A DNA stretch of 64,000 nt. Origin: an uncultured bacterium (lineage in GTDB: Bacteria; Planctomycetota; UBA8742; UBA2392). The DNA lies in assembly GCA_938014885.1 (NCBI GenBank), contig CALLQI010000018.1:558001-622000 (forward strand). The letters are read 5' to 3'. The notes under the pieces are model-generated. The model saw only the letters and a list, made by a program, of their open reading frames with translations, did not search any database and was not told the DNA's origin. Shown here piece after piece: positions 13,816 through 23,052 of this stretch. Each line of letters starts with the position of its first letter. Within the stretch, counting starts at the first letter, position 1. The translations under genes were made by a program, and so were the position numbers.

Positions 13816-15837
13816 GTGACCAGGCTTGTTTTAGCTTTCGTGCTGCTGGGGACCTGTGCCGCGCTTGCGGCCCAGGCCTTTGACCCGCGCCGCTACTTTG
13901 GCGACGGCTACACCCCTTCTGACTTGCCGCACGAAGGCACGCTTTCGCTGCCGCTTACGCAAAGCAAGTTCCCGCCTTGGGTCAGCCTTGGCGGCTCTGG
14001 AAATGCTCGCGTGAATGACCGTTTCACGGCCACGGACTCTGGCACCAGTCTTGGCGTCAACGACGACCACCGCACACTGCAGCTGGGCTTTGACCTGGCT
14101 GCCGACGTGCTCAGCACGCAGGTTGAAATCCGTAGTCTTGATCCCAAGGGTTCCGTGGCCTTTCTGCTTGCGGACTATGCTGACCCGGCGCGCGCCTGGC
14201 TGGTCGAAGTCAAGGACACCGAGGGCCAGTGGCGGCTGCAGGTACGCGCGCGCACCCGGGACCGCTTCGCCACATTGCCTGAGACTGTGCAGGCGCTGGC
14301 CGAGCCCAAGCTGCCCCTGACTTTCACACTGGAGTTCCGGCAGGGCAACCTCAGTGCCCAGTGCGGCAGCGCGAAAACCAGCACGGACACCAAGTTCAAA
14401 GGCGGCCTCACACTGGCGCTGGCGGTGACCGATGCACCGGCAACCCTGCGCGACTTGCGCTTGAGCTTCGCCAGCCACGAGGCCTGGCGCGCCGATGCGC
14501 TTGAGCGCCAGAACGCCCAGGACACCATGCTGCGGCTGCGAGATTACGCCGACGAAGGGTTACTCAGCGGCGTGGGCGCGCGGCCGCACCGGCTGCTTTC
14601 GCAGCAGCTTGAAGCGCTGAGCGCAGCCGAACGCGCGGCCCGCGACGAAGCCGCCCGCAAGCCTTACGCCGAGCGCGCCGATGCACTGGTCGTCCTGGCC
14701 GACGCGCATGAGACCCTGGCCGCGCTGTCCCATGAGGCCGGGCTGGCGGCCCTGCGTGCCGGCCGGCTTGAATCAGCCCGCAAGCTGCTTGAGCGCGCGC
14801 ACAAGGCCGACGCCGCGCCCGAAACCGCGCTGCTGCTGGTGGAAGTTCTGCGTCGGCTGGGGTTGATTGATGACGCGGCCAAACGCCTCGACGACGCGGC
14901 GGTCGAGTTGCCCGATGCCTTGCGCCCCGATGCCGCCCTGCTGCGCGCGCGGTTGGCGTCGGCGCGGGGCGACCTGCCGCTGGCGCTGAAAACGTTGCGC
15001 AGGGCCGCCGATGACCACCCCGGCCACCAGCAGATTGCGGCATTTCTGGATTCCGCACTGGCGCTGACTGAGCTGCCGGAAATCGCGGTCGAGCCTGAAT
15101 CCGCGCCGCTGGGCCTGCGGCTTGTCGGCAACATCCGGCCGGAAGTGCTGACACGCGTGCTGCACCGCCTGAAGCCCTACACGGCGCAGATCCGCAACTG
15201 GCTGCCCGAAACGCCCAAGCAGCCGCGAGGCGTGATTGCGTTGTTTGACACCAGTGTCGACTACCTGCGCGCGGCGCTGCTGGTCGCGGGCGACAACCTC
15301 GACAACGTGGCGGGCATGTACATCCCGCGCGGGGTGAACGAGCAGCCGACGGTGCTGGCCAGCCGCGCATTCGGCGAAGATGAACTGCTGCGCACCCTGG
15401 TGCATGAGCTGTGGCACCTGGCGGTTGATGCCTGCGGCCACGGGCGCAGCATGCCGCGTTGGCTGAATGAGGGCATGGCGGTGTATCTGTCGGCGGCGCG
15501 GGTGGTGGATGAGCGGCAGGCGAGTGAGCGGCTGGTGTACGACACGCTGCCCAGCGAGTTCATGGAGTTCGCCGACACGCTGGCGGCGGGCCTTGGCGAG
15601 GAAACGCTTCACGGCGTATTGCAACTGGGCGTGCATGAGTTCTATCGTCCCGAGCTGGTGCGCCGGAACTACGCCGCGGCCTGGGCCTACGTGATTGCCT
15701 GCGCGAATTCGGACCAGATCGGCGTGCTGGTGCGCGCGGTCGGCGGCGACGGCCCCAAGACGCGCGAACTGGCAAAGCTGCCGGGCATGGCAGCGGCGGC
15801 CGACGAGTTGTTGAAGAAGCTGGCAAAGGCGGGCTGA
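13816..15837 (+). CDS. Secreted protein with helical repeats and C-terminal gluzincin-like peptidase domain
   Basis: The 673-residue protein starts at GTG 13816 and has a signal peptide (MTRLVLAFVLLGTCAALAAQA). The N-terminal third looks like a beta-sandwich, the centre is alanine/leucine-rich helical repeats of the TPR kind (about 250-400), and the C-terminal domain holds HELWH (H530, E531, H534) and, about 20 residues on, NEGMAVYL with E552 as likely third zinc ligand. This is the peptidase-MA/DUF1570 layout, and catalytic activity is likely from the intact ligands. The stop codon is immediately followed by the GTG of surE, so the two are probably translated together, although no functional link is evident. 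Confidence 0.82.
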   Translation: MTRLVLAFVLLGTCAALAAQAFDPRRYFGDGYTPSDLPHEGTLSLPLTQSKFPPWVSLGGSGNARVNDRFTATDSGTSLGVNDDHRTLQLGFDLAADVLSTQVEIRSLDPKGSVAFLLADYADPARAWLVEVKDTEGQWRLQVRARTRDRFATLPETVQALAEPKLPLTFTLEFRQGNLSAQCGSAKTSTDTKFKGGLTLALAVTDAPATLRDLRLSFASHEAWRADALERQNAQDTMLRLRDYADEGLLSGVGARPHRLLSQQLEALSAAERAARDEAARKPYAERADALVVLADAHETLAALSHEAGLAALRAGRLESARKLLERAHKADAAPETALLLVEVLRRLGLIDDAAKRLDDAAVELPDALRPDAALLRARLASARGDLPLALKTLRRAADDHPGHQQIAAFLDSALALTELPEIAVEPESAPLGLRLVGNIRPEVLTRVLHRLKPYTAQIRNWLPETPKQPRGVIALFDTSVDYLRAALLVAGDNLDNVAGMYIPRGVNEQPTVLASRAFGEDELLRTLVHELWHLAVDACGHGRSMPRWLNEGMAVYLSAARVVDERQASERLVYDTLPSEFMEFADTLAAGLGEETLHGVLQLGVHEFYRPELVRRNYAAAWAYVIACANSDQIGVLVRAVGGDGPKTRELAKLPGMAAAADELLKKLAKAG

Positions 15838-16614
15838 GTGCGGATCCTGGTTACGAATGACGACGGCATCACGGCCCAGGGGCTTGTGATGCTTGAGCGC
15901 GCGGCGATGCGCCTTGGCGGCGAAGTCTACGTCGTCGCCCCGGAACGCCAGCACAGCGCGCAAAGCCACGCGATTACCATCCATGAGCCCGTGTTCGCGC
16001 GCGAACTCCCGCACACCCACGGTGAGGCCCGCCGCATCGCCATCGAAGGCACACCCTGCGATTGCGTGCGGCTGGGCGTGATCAAGCTGCTGGAGCAAAA
16101 GCCGGACCTGTGCCTTTCCGGCATCAACCACGGCGGCAACCTGGGCTGGAACATCTTCTTCAGCGGCACCGTCAGTGCGGCCGCCGAGGCCCAGAGTTTC
16201 GGCATTCCCAGCATCGCGTTCAGCCTGGCCAAGTGGTCGGCACAACTTGAGTGGGAGGGGCTGGACGTGCTGTGCGCGGACCTGATCCGCAAGGTGATGA
16301 GCGCCAAGCACTCGCGTCCGGACTGGCTGTACAACATCAACCTGCCGCCCATCGCGCCCGACAAGATCAAGGGCGTGCGGCTGACCCGCGCCAACCCGGC
16401 GGTGAAGGGCGACAATTTTCTAGAGAGGCAGTCACCGGACGGCCGCCGCTACTTCTGGCCGGTGTGGGATGAAGTAAAGGCCCGCCACGAAGAGCAGACC
16501 GACCCAAGCTACGACACCGTGGCGATCCGCGACGGCTGCGTAAGCATCACGCCGCTGCGCTACGAGGTAAGCAACCTTGACGAACCAGCCCTCCGCGCGG
16601 CGCTGGAGGGATAG
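15838..16614 (+). CDS. surE: 5'/3'-nucleotidase SurE
   Basis: The 258-residue protein matches SurE, a metal-dependent nucleoside monophosphatase of stationary phase. MRILVTNDDG carries the metal-binding D8 and D9, S40 lies in PERQHSAQSH, and N97 in SGINHGGNLG completes the site. The start is a GTG placed directly after the TGA of the preceding gene with no spacer, suggesting termination-reinitiation coupling. Length is normal for the family. Confidence 0.96.
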   Translation: MRILVTNDDGITAQGLVMLERAAMRLGGEVYVVAPERQHSAQSHAITIHEPVFARELPHTHGEARRIAIEGTPCDCVRLGVIKLLEQKPDLCLSGINHGGNLGWNIFFSGTVSAAAEAQSFGIPSIAFSLAKWSAQLEWEGLDVLCADLIRKVMSAKHSRPDWLYNINLPPIAPDKIKGVRLTRANPAVKGDNFLERQSPDGRRYFWPVWDEVKARHEEQTDPSYDTVAIRDGCVSITPLRYEVSNLDEPALRAALEG

Positions 16615-16670
16615 CCGGATTCTCTACAGTTGCGGGGCCGGGCTGCCGATATCGATGCGGGAAATCTCGC

Positions 16671-17597
16671 ATGGACCCGGCGGCTACAATCGAACGCTTT
16701 CTCAAGCACCTTGAGATTGAGCGCAACTTCAGTGCGCAGAGCCTGCGTGCTTATGCGACCGACTTGCGCCAGTACGCCGAGTTCCTGGCTGAAAAGGGCG
16801 TCACCAACATCGCCACGGTCGATCACCTGCTGTTGCGCAGCTGGCTTGCCGGGCTGAGCGAGCGCAACTATGAGCGCCGCAGCATCGCCCGCAAGCTGGC
16901 CAGTGTGCGCAGCCTGTATCGCTTCCTGCACCGCCGCGCCGAGATTGCCGACAACCCCGCCAAGCTGCTGCGCACGCCCAAGCTGGCGCGCAATCTTCCG
17001 AACTGTCTGGACGAAAACCAGATCACGGCGCTGCTGTCGGCGCCTGATCCCAACTCATGGAGCGGCCTTCGTGACCGCGCCATCCTGGAGCTTTTGTATG
17101 CCACGGGCCTCCGCGTTTCCGAACTTGTCCGACTTCAATTCGCCGACCTTGAACTCACCCGAGGTTCACTGCGCACGCTCGGGAAGGGCCGCAAGGAGCG
17201 AATCCTTCCGCTACTGCCCGCAGCCATTGCCGCAATCCACGCGTGGGGCGAAGTGCGGAACCGGCCGCCACGGTCGCGTGAAGGCGGCGTAAAGCCCGGC
17301 GTGAACAACCTGTTCATCAACCAGCGCGGCACGGCACTCACCGACCGCAGTGTGCGCCGGTTGATTGACGGCTATGTCGCGCAGGCCGCGCTGAACTGCC
17401 ACGTTACGCCGCACACCCTGCGGCACAGCTTTGCCACGCACCTGCTGAACCACGGCGCGGATTTGCGCGACGTGCAGGAGCTGCTCGGCCACGCGCACCT
17501 GGCCACGACGCAGGTTTACACGCACATCAGCACCGCCCGCATGATCGACGTCTACGAACGCGCCCACCCCAGCGCCACGGGCAAGAAGTCTGCGTAA
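16671..17597 (+). CDS. Tyrosine recombinase of the XerC/XerD type
   Basis: The 308-residue protein has the N-terminal SAM-like DNA-binding domain (about 1-100) and the catalytic domain with all six active-site residues of tyrosine recombinases: R148 (TGLRVSEL), K172 (GKGRKER), H248 and R251 (HTLRHSF), H274 (GHAH) and Y283 (VYTH). Size and housekeeping context (surE, ybeY) fit a chromosome-dimer resolvase rather than a mobile-element integrase. XerC and XerD cannot be told apart here. It starts 56 bp after surE. Confidence 0.93.
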   Translation: MDPAATIERFLKHLEIERNFSAQSLRAYATDLRQYAEFLAEKGVTNIATVDHLLLRSWLAGLSERNYERRSIARKLASVRSLYRFLHRRAEIADNPAKLLRTPKLARNLPNCLDENQITALLSAPDPNSWSGLRDRAILELLYATGLRVSELVRLQFADLELTRGSLRTLGKGRKERILPLLPAAIAAIHAWGEVRNRPPRSREGGVKPGVNNLFINQRGTALTDRSVRRLIDGYVAQAALNCHVTPHTLRHSFATHLLNHGADLRDVQELLGHAHLATTQVYTHISTARMIDVYERAHPSATGKKSA

Positions 17598-17664
17598 GCA
17601 CAACCTGCCCCAATCTCTGGCCCACGCCCCTTCCCCTTGCCGCTGCCCTTGCTAATCCGGGGGC

Positions 17665-18108
17665 ATGATTGACGTCGAGGTCATGTCAACGATTCGCAAA
17701 CCGGTTGATGCCAGGCTGCTGCGTCGCGCTGCGGCGGCCGCGCTGCAAGGTCACCTCGCCAGGGCGGTGGTCAGCGTCGTAGTCGTAGGTGCGCGCCGCA
17801 TGCGCAGCTGGAACCGTGACGCGCTGGGGCATGATTACGTGACCGACGTGCTCAGCTTCGACTACGGTGACAGCCCCGAAGGCCGCCAGTGCGAAGTGAT
17901 CATCTGCCCCGAGTTCGCAGCCGCCATGGCCCGCCGCCACGGACTGCCCATCTCACAAGAGCTCGCACGCTACGTCGTGCATGGCTGCTTGCATTGCGCC
18001 GGCATGGATGACGCCACACCCCAACAGCGCGCTGCCATGTGGAAGGTGCAGGAGTCGATCCTGCGCACACTGTTCGGCCGCAAGTACGTGGCCCAGCCCG
18101 CCGGGTAA
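17665..18108 (+). CDS. ybeY: Endoribonuclease YbeY
   Basis: The 147-residue protein is YbeY, a metal-dependent RNase acting in 16S rRNA 3'-end maturation and ribosome quality control. The family signature HGxLHLxGYDH appears as HGCLHCAGMDD: H106 and H110 are kept and the third ligand position is D116 instead of histidine, a substitution that can still bind a metal. The upstream YVTDVLSFDY segment is typical. The ATG at 17665 is used; an ATG at 17683 is possible. A terminator follows the gene. Confidence 0.93.
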   Translation: MIDVEVMSTIRKPVDARLLRRAAAAALQGHLARAVVSVVVVGARRMRSWNRDALGHDYVTDVLSFDYGDSPEGRQCEVIICPEFAAAMARRHGLPISQELARYVVHGCLHCAGMDDATPQQRAAMWKVQESILRTLFGRKYVAQPAG

Positions 18109-18115
18109 AGACAGC

Positions 18116-18158
18116 CGGGGCGAGTGGGGCCCGTCCAAGGCCCACCCGCCCCGACCTT
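18116..18158 (+). terminator. Terminator between convergent ybeY and VOC genes
   Basis: A long GC-rich stem (left arm from 18116, right arm ending 18153) with one bulge and a 7-nt loop, followed by ACCTTT on the plus strand. It begins 8 bp after the ybeY stop. Confidence 0.65.
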
Positions 18159-18195
18159 TGGGCCCGCGCGTGGGGTCGCAGGCCGCAATCTGTCT

Positions 18196-18981
18196 CTATT
18201 GCTGTGGTGAGGGCTGCATCAGGCTCACGAACGCGCCCGTGGGGTCTGTAATCACGATGAACGTGCCGATGCCCTGCACCGGGGTCGGCGGCACATTCAC
18301 TTTGCCGCCGTTTGGCACCACCTTGGCCTGCGCGGCCGCGAGGTCCGGCACCGAGATGTAGCCCATCCAGTGCGACGGCACGTCGGCCCAGTGCGGCTTG
18401 CCCAGTGGCATCATCCCGGCGGCCATGTATTCGCCCACGGTGAACAGCGTGTACACGAACTTGTCCGTCGGCATCGTCTGCGTGCCCCAGCCCGTCAGGC
18501 CACACAGGAACTTGCCTGCGGCCGCAGGGTCGCTGCTGACCAACTCGTTCCACATGAAGTGGCCGGAAGGCACGGGCGGGTTGGAAGGCTTGGGCTCAAC
18601 CCCAGCCATCGGGGTCATGAACGCGACCACGGCACCCGAGGGGTCTTTCACCATTGTGAAGCGTCCGACATCGGGGATGTCCGAAGGCGGCACCAGCACG
18701 GCCTCACCGGCGCGTTTGGCGACTTCGTTGACGTCTTTGACGGCCACGTAGCCCAGCCAATGCGGCGGGATGTCCATGCCATCCGGGCAATCCAGCTTGC
18801 CGATGCCGCCTGCCAGCGCGCCGCCGGCGTGCACCAGCCAGTAGGTGCCCATGGGGCCCATGTCTACGGGTTTGAAGTCCCAGCCAAGCACGGCGGCGTA
18901 GAAGGCGCGGGCCTTGTCTACGTCGGTGGTCAACAGTTCATTCCACATGAAGGTCCCGGCGCCGGGACGGGTCTGCTGCAT
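18196..18981 (-). CDS. Two-domain VOC (glyoxalase-like) family protein
   Basis: The 261-residue protein contains two tandem vicinal-oxygen-chelate modules, each opening with FMWNEL and closing with a DPTGAxVxLM-type strand. Such two-module proteins resemble the glyoxalase/27-kDa antigen group. The ATG at 18981 begins directly with module 1; a longer frame upstream has no domain content. Substrate is unknown, and the acidic metal ligands of true glyoxalase I cannot be assigned safely. A single-module relative with an H1-like tail lies at 33186-33746. Confidence 0.88.
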   Translation of the reverse strand: MQQTRPGAGTFMWNELLTTDVDKARAFYAAVLGWDFKPVDMGPMGTYWLVHAGGALAGGIGKLDCPDGMDIPPHWLGYVAVKDVNEVAKRAGEAVLVPPSDIPDVGRFTMVKDPSGAVVAFMTPMAGVEPKPSNPPVPSGHFMWNELVSSDPAAAGKFLCGLTGWGTQTMPTDKFVYTLFTVGEYMAAGMMPLGKPHWADVPSHWMGYISVPDLAAAQAKVVPNGGKVNVPPTPVQGIGTFIVITDPTGAFVSLMQPSPQQ

Positions 18982-19368
18982 GGTACTGCCCCCTTTGTTG
19001 CTGCTACAACACATTACGAACGACGACCTTTCGTCGTTACCCGAAAATCTCAAAGAATTGACGAATCCGGTCCTGGGCGGGATACGAAGATTCGCGCGCA
19101 AAATGCACAGCGCGAGTGCAATCCAAGACGCCACGCCAAAGCCACGGCAACTACTTGGCCCACGAAGCGCCACGAAGGACCACTAAGAACGGCAAAAGCA
19201 GTAGAGGTGAACAGCCAATGCAAACGACCCGGGTAGGTGTCGCTGTAAACCCAAAACGCAGTTGCTGTTCTTCGTGGCCATTCGTGCCCTTCGTGGAAGA
19301 ATGCAGTGGCCAGTGCGAATCACAGTTTCATGGACCCTGCCGGGTTCAAAAACCGTTAAAGTGTACGC
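18982..19368. repeat. Intergenic region with inverted CACGAAG repeats
   Basis: No supported gene lies here. CCCACGAAGCGCCACGAAGG near 19160-19179 is the reverse complement in style of TTCTTCGTGGCCATTCGTG near 19268-19286, so a long hairpin is possible. The same CACGAAG unit flanks the terminator at 47376-47491. The divergent starts of the VOC and coiled-coil genes bound the region, so promoters must lie in it, but no convincing boxes were seen. Confidence 0.55.
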
Positions 19369-21189
19369 ATGGACGAGCTGCGCAAATCACTCTCACGGTT
19401 CCGCCTGCGCCTGATGCTGCGCCTGGCAACCTATGCCGCCTTGATCGGGCTCGTGATTGCGCTCGTGATCGTCGTGGCCGCACCCTGGCTGCGCGATGTG
19501 GCCGGACTACCGGGCTACTACGCCACCATGGCGCTTCCTTTGATCCTGCCCGCGCTGTACGTGGCGCTGGTGCTTGTGCGTCGTCCCGATGAAACGGCAA
19601 TCGCCATGGCCGCCGATGCCTGGTGCGGCGGCGGCGGCGCGGTAGTCAGCGCCGTTGAACTGGCGCGCGAACACCCCGACAGCCCCTTCATAGCACCGGT
19701 GGCTGCCCGCGCGGTGAACGCGCTCAAGGCCCCGCGCCTGCCTGAGCCGCGCCTGCTGCGCCGGTTGCTGATCGCCTTTGCCGTGCTTTTCCTGATGCTA
19801 CCGCTGTCGCGCTGGGCCCACGCCCAGATGGCCGAAGACGAAGCCGAAGAACTGGCACAGGAAGAAGCCCGCAAAACCGAACCCCCGGCCGACGCAGCCG
19901 AAATCCTAGCCCGTGAAGCCGGCAAAGCCGCCGAAGAGGCCGAAAAGCTGGGCGCCACCCAAGCCGGCCAACTGGCCGAAGACATCGAAGAGGCCGCACG
20001 GAAAGCCCAAGCCGGCCCGCAGGACAAAGAACGCGCCCTGCGCGAGGCCAACGCGCTGGCCGACCGCGCCAACGCGCAGCGCCAGGGGCAGGAGTCGCGC
20101 GCCGAAGCCCGCGAAAGCATGGCTGAAAACGCGGCCACGCGCGAACTGGCCAAGGCACTCGAGAATGTGAACGAGCGCGCCATTGAGCGCGAAACCCGCG
20201 AGGTTGCGGAAGGCATTCACAACGCCGAAGGCGGACTGGACAAGGCCAAGGCCGAACAGTTGTTGAAATCCATCGAAGAGGCCGCCGCCAAGGCCCCCAA
20301 CGACGCGCGCCTGCGCCGCGCCGCAGATGAGCTTCGCAAGCAACTGAACGACCAGGCCATGAAGCAGGCCGAAGCCGAACGCGCCGAGCTTGCGAAACAG
20401 AACGCCGACCCGGCGATGCTGAAGGAAGCGCTCGAGGCCGCAAGCAAGCTGGATCGCGAGCAGCTCGAGAAAGCGCTGCAGGAATTCGCCGAGGCCGCCA
20501 GCAAGCTGCGCGACATTGAGCCCACGGGCAACAAGTCTGACGACCTGGCCGAGAAAGTGAAGAACGGCCAGCTGACGCCTGAGCAAGCCCGCGAAATGGC
20601 CGAAACCGCGGCCGAACTGGCCAAGCGCCTGGAACTGGATGCCGAAACCCTGCGCGAGCTGCTGAAGCAGGGCAAAGAGTTCGAGGGCATGGAGGAACTG
20701 GCCAAGGAAATGCTCGAGCAGCAGGCCATGGAAAACCCGGGCTTCAGCCCCGACGAAATCCCCGAATGGGCCCGCCAGTTCGCCGAAGAAGCCATGAAGC
20801 AGCAATGGCAGGAACAGGCCCGCCGCGAGGCCGAACGCCGCGAAGCCGGCCGAGGTGAAGGCACAGGCGAAGGCAGCGAACGCAACGGCGAAGGCGGCGC
20901 GGAAGGGACCGGAGAGGGTGGCGAAGGCGGCGAGCGCACCGGCGACCCAACCCGCACAATCGACGGCGAAGGCGGCAAGGAAGGCATCGACAGCAAAGAC
21001 ACCGGCGGCGGCGAAAAGGACCCCAACAAGGACCCCAATCGCCTCGATCCCACCAAGGCCGGAGATGAACGCGCCAACCGCGACGAAACCGGCCGCGAAT
21101 CAGGCAGCAAAGGCATCAACACCCGGCAGGACGAAGAAACCCTACCCCGCCGCTACCGCGACGCCGCCCGCAAGTACTTCGAACGATAG
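19369..21189 (+). CDS. Membrane-anchored coiled-coil protein
   Basis: The 606-residue protein has hydrophobic helices near residues 18-42, 50-68 and 123-143, followed by some 350 residues of alanine/glutamate/lysine-rich coiled coil and a glycine/glutamate-rich low-complexity tail that is mostly GEG/GGE units. The layout is like DUF4175-type envelope proteins, but that is a weak resemblance. The coiled coil begins directly after the third helix. It stands alone between divergent and unrelated neighbours. A structural or envelope role is inferred only from architecture. Confidence 0.8.
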   Translation: MDELRKSLSRFRLRLMLRLATYAALIGLVIALVIVVAAPWLRDVAGLPGYYATMALPLILPALYVALVLVRRPDETAIAMAADAWCGGGGAVVSAVELAREHPDSPFIAPVAARAVNALKAPRLPEPRLLRRLLIAFAVLFLMLPLSRWAHAQMAEDEAEELAQEEARKTEPPADAAEILAREAGKAAEEAEKLGATQAGQLAEDIEEAARKAQAGPQDKERALREANALADRANAQRQGQESRAEARESMAENAATRELAKALENVNERAIERETREVAEGIHNAEGGLDKAKAEQLLKSIEEAAAKAPNDARLRRAADELRKQLNDQAMKQAEAERAELAKQNADPAMLKEALEAASKLDREQLEKALQEFAEAASKLRDIEPTGNKSDDLAEKVKNGQLTPEQAREMAETAAELAKRLELDAETLRELLKQGKEFEGMEELAKEMLEQQAMENPGFSPDEIPEWARQFAEEAMKQQWQEQARREAERREAGRGEGTGEGSERNGEGGAEGTGEGGEGGERTGDPTRTIDGEGGKEGIDSKDTGGGEKDPNKDPNRLDPTKAGDERANRDETGRESGSKGINTRQDEETLPRRYRDAARKYFER

Positions 21190-21385
21190 CCAGTGCCCGG
21201 CGCTCAGTTCGATTCAGCGCCGCTCCCACAACTTACGACCCAATCCCTACAACCTACCACCTATCCCCTACAACCTGCCCCACTCTGGTTATTGAGCGCT
21301 AAGTTTCTCTCGCTAGACTGCCCCGGTCTGCGGAGGCTCGGTGGCCCTTTGCCCCAATGCTTGGCCGCGGCTTGCAAGGAAAACC
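21190..21385. repeat. Intergenic CCCTACAACCT repeats
   Basis: Degenerate units built on CCCTACAACCTACC and CCCTACAACCTGCC run through about 21231-21280 upstream of pckA. No gene is seen. Confidence 0.5.
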
Positions 21386-22969
21386 ATGACGCCCGACCTG
21401 TCCTCACTCGGCATCAAGCGTACTTCCACCATCCACCACAACCTCAGCAGCGCGCGCCTCATTGAAGAGGCGATCCGCCGCAATGAAGGCCACCTGACAC
21501 GCCAGGGCGCCTTTGTCGTCAACACCGGCAAGTACACCGGCCGCTCGCCCAACGACAAGTTCACCGTCCAGGACGGCGAAACCAGCGACACCGTATGGTG
21601 GGGCAAGGTCAACAAGCCCATCACCGGCGAACTGTTCGACTCCATCTACAACAAGGTAATCGCCTACTACGAGTCGCGCCCGGAAGTCTATGTCCTTGAC
21701 TGCTATGCCGGCACCGCGCCCGAACACCGCCTGCCGGTCCGCATCATCAACGAGGCCGCCTGGCACAACCTGTTCGCGCGCAACATGTTCGTGCGCATCG
21801 AAAACCAGGCCGAGCTGCAGGGCTTCAAGCCTGGCTTTACCGTGATTCACGCCCCGTACTTTGAGGCCGCCGGCGCCGACGACGGCCTGAACAGTGAAGC
21901 CTTCATCCTGGTGAACTTTGCCCGCAAGATCGTGCTGATCGGCGGCACGAAGTACGCCGGCGAGATCAAGAAGTCCGTCTTCACGATCATGAACTATCTG
22001 CTGCCGGGCAAGGGCATACTGCCCATGCATTGCAGCAGCAACATCGGCCCCGCCGGTGACAGCGCGCTGTTCTTTGGCCTGTCGGGCACGGGCAAGACCA
22101 CACTCAGCGCTGACCCCAAGCGCAAGCTGATCGGCGACGACGAACACGGCTGGGCCGACGACGGCGTGTTCAACTTCGAAGGCGGATGCTACGCCAAGGT
22201 CATCAACCTCAGCCGCGAGGCCGAGCCCGAAATCTACGCCACGACCGAGATGTTCGGCACCGTGCTCGAGAACGTAAAGTTCGACGAAAACACCCGCGTC
22301 ATCGACCTCAACGACGGCAGCCTGACCGAGAACACACGGGCATCCTACCCGATCGAGTACATCCCGAACTTTGAGCCCAGCGGCCGCGGCGGCAACCCGA
22401 AGCACGTCGTGTTCCTGACCTGCGACGCGTTCGGCGTGCTGCCCCCGATCAGCAAACTGAGCCCTGAGCAGGCGCAGTACCATTTCATAAGCGGCTACAC
22501 CGCGAAAGTGGCGGGCACCGAGCGCGGCGTCAAAGAGCCTAGCGCCACGTTCAGCGCGTGCTTCGGCGCGCCGTTCATGCCGCGTCACCCGGGCGTGTAC
22601 GCCAAGTTGCTGGCCGACAAGCTCAAGAAGCACAACGCCACCTGCTGGCTGCTGAACACGGGCTGGAGTGGCGGTCCGTATGGCACCGGCAAGCGCATGA
22701 GCATCAAGCACACGCGCGCACTGCTGAACGCGGCCCTTGAGGGCAAGCTCGACAAAGTCGAGTACGCGCACCGCCCGCTGATGAACCTGTATTTCCCGAC
22801 CAGCGCGCCGGGCGTGCCCGCCGAAGTGCTGGACCCGCGCAACACATGGGCCGACAAGGCCGCCTACGACGAAAAGGCCAAGCACCTCGCCCACCTGTTC
22901 AAGGAGAACTTCAAGCAGTTCGAAGCCGGCGTAAGCGAAGCCATCAAACAAGCCGGCCCGAAGGGGTAA
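21386..22969 (+). CDS. pckA: Phosphoenolpyruvate carboxykinase (ATP)
   Basis: The 527-residue enzyme converts oxaloacetate and ATP to phosphoenolpyruvate and CO2 at the entry to gluconeogenesis. The start at ATG 21386 has AGGA upstream and begins at the usual N-terminus; the frame extends 15 codons further without support. The P-loop GLSGTGKTTL is at 231-240, and the following DDEHGW and FEGGCYAK segments are the metal-binding and kinase-2 signatures of the ATP-type enzyme. The TGRSPNDKF motif near residue 51 is also typical. Fructose-bisphosphate aldolase lies two genes downstream, consistent with gluconeogenic metabolism. Confidence 0.98.
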   Translation: MTPDLSSLGIKRTSTIHHNLSSARLIEEAIRRNEGHLTRQGAFVVNTGKYTGRSPNDKFTVQDGETSDTVWWGKVNKPITGELFDSIYNKVIAYYESRPEVYVLDCYAGTAPEHRLPVRIINEAAWHNLFARNMFVRIENQAELQGFKPGFTVIHAPYFEAAGADDGLNSEAFILVNFARKIVLIGGTKYAGEIKKSVFTIMNYLLPGKGILPMHCSSNIGPAGDSALFFGLSGTGKTTLSADPKRKLIGDDEHGWADDGVFNFEGGCYAKVINLSREAEPEIYATTEMFGTVLENVKFDENTRVIDLNDGSLTENTRASYPIEYIPNFEPSGRGGNPKHVVFLTCDAFGVLPPISKLSPEQAQYHFISGYTAKVAGTERGVKEPSATFSACFGAPFMPRHPGVYAKLLADKLKKHNATCWLLNTGWSGGPYGTGKRMSIKHTRALLNAALEGKLDKVEYAHRPLMNLYFPTSAPGVPAEVLDPRNTWADKAAYDEKAKHLAHLFKENFKQFEAGVSEAIKQAGPKG

Positions 22970-22984
22970 GCTGCGCGGTCAATA

Positions 22985-23040
22985 GTTGACGGTCGACAGT
23001 TGACGGTTCTGCCTGTGACCGTTGACTGTCGACCGTCAAC
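22985..23040. repeat. Long hairpin built from GTTGACGGT repeats
   Basis: Arms of 23 nt at 22985-23007 and 23018-23040 pair at 21 positions around a 10-nt loop. It fills the gap between pckA and orn and could end pckA transcription, though no T-run follows. The motif GTTGACGGT is shared with 10556-10620. Confidence 0.75.
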
Positions 23041-23052
23041 CGTAAACAAGCA

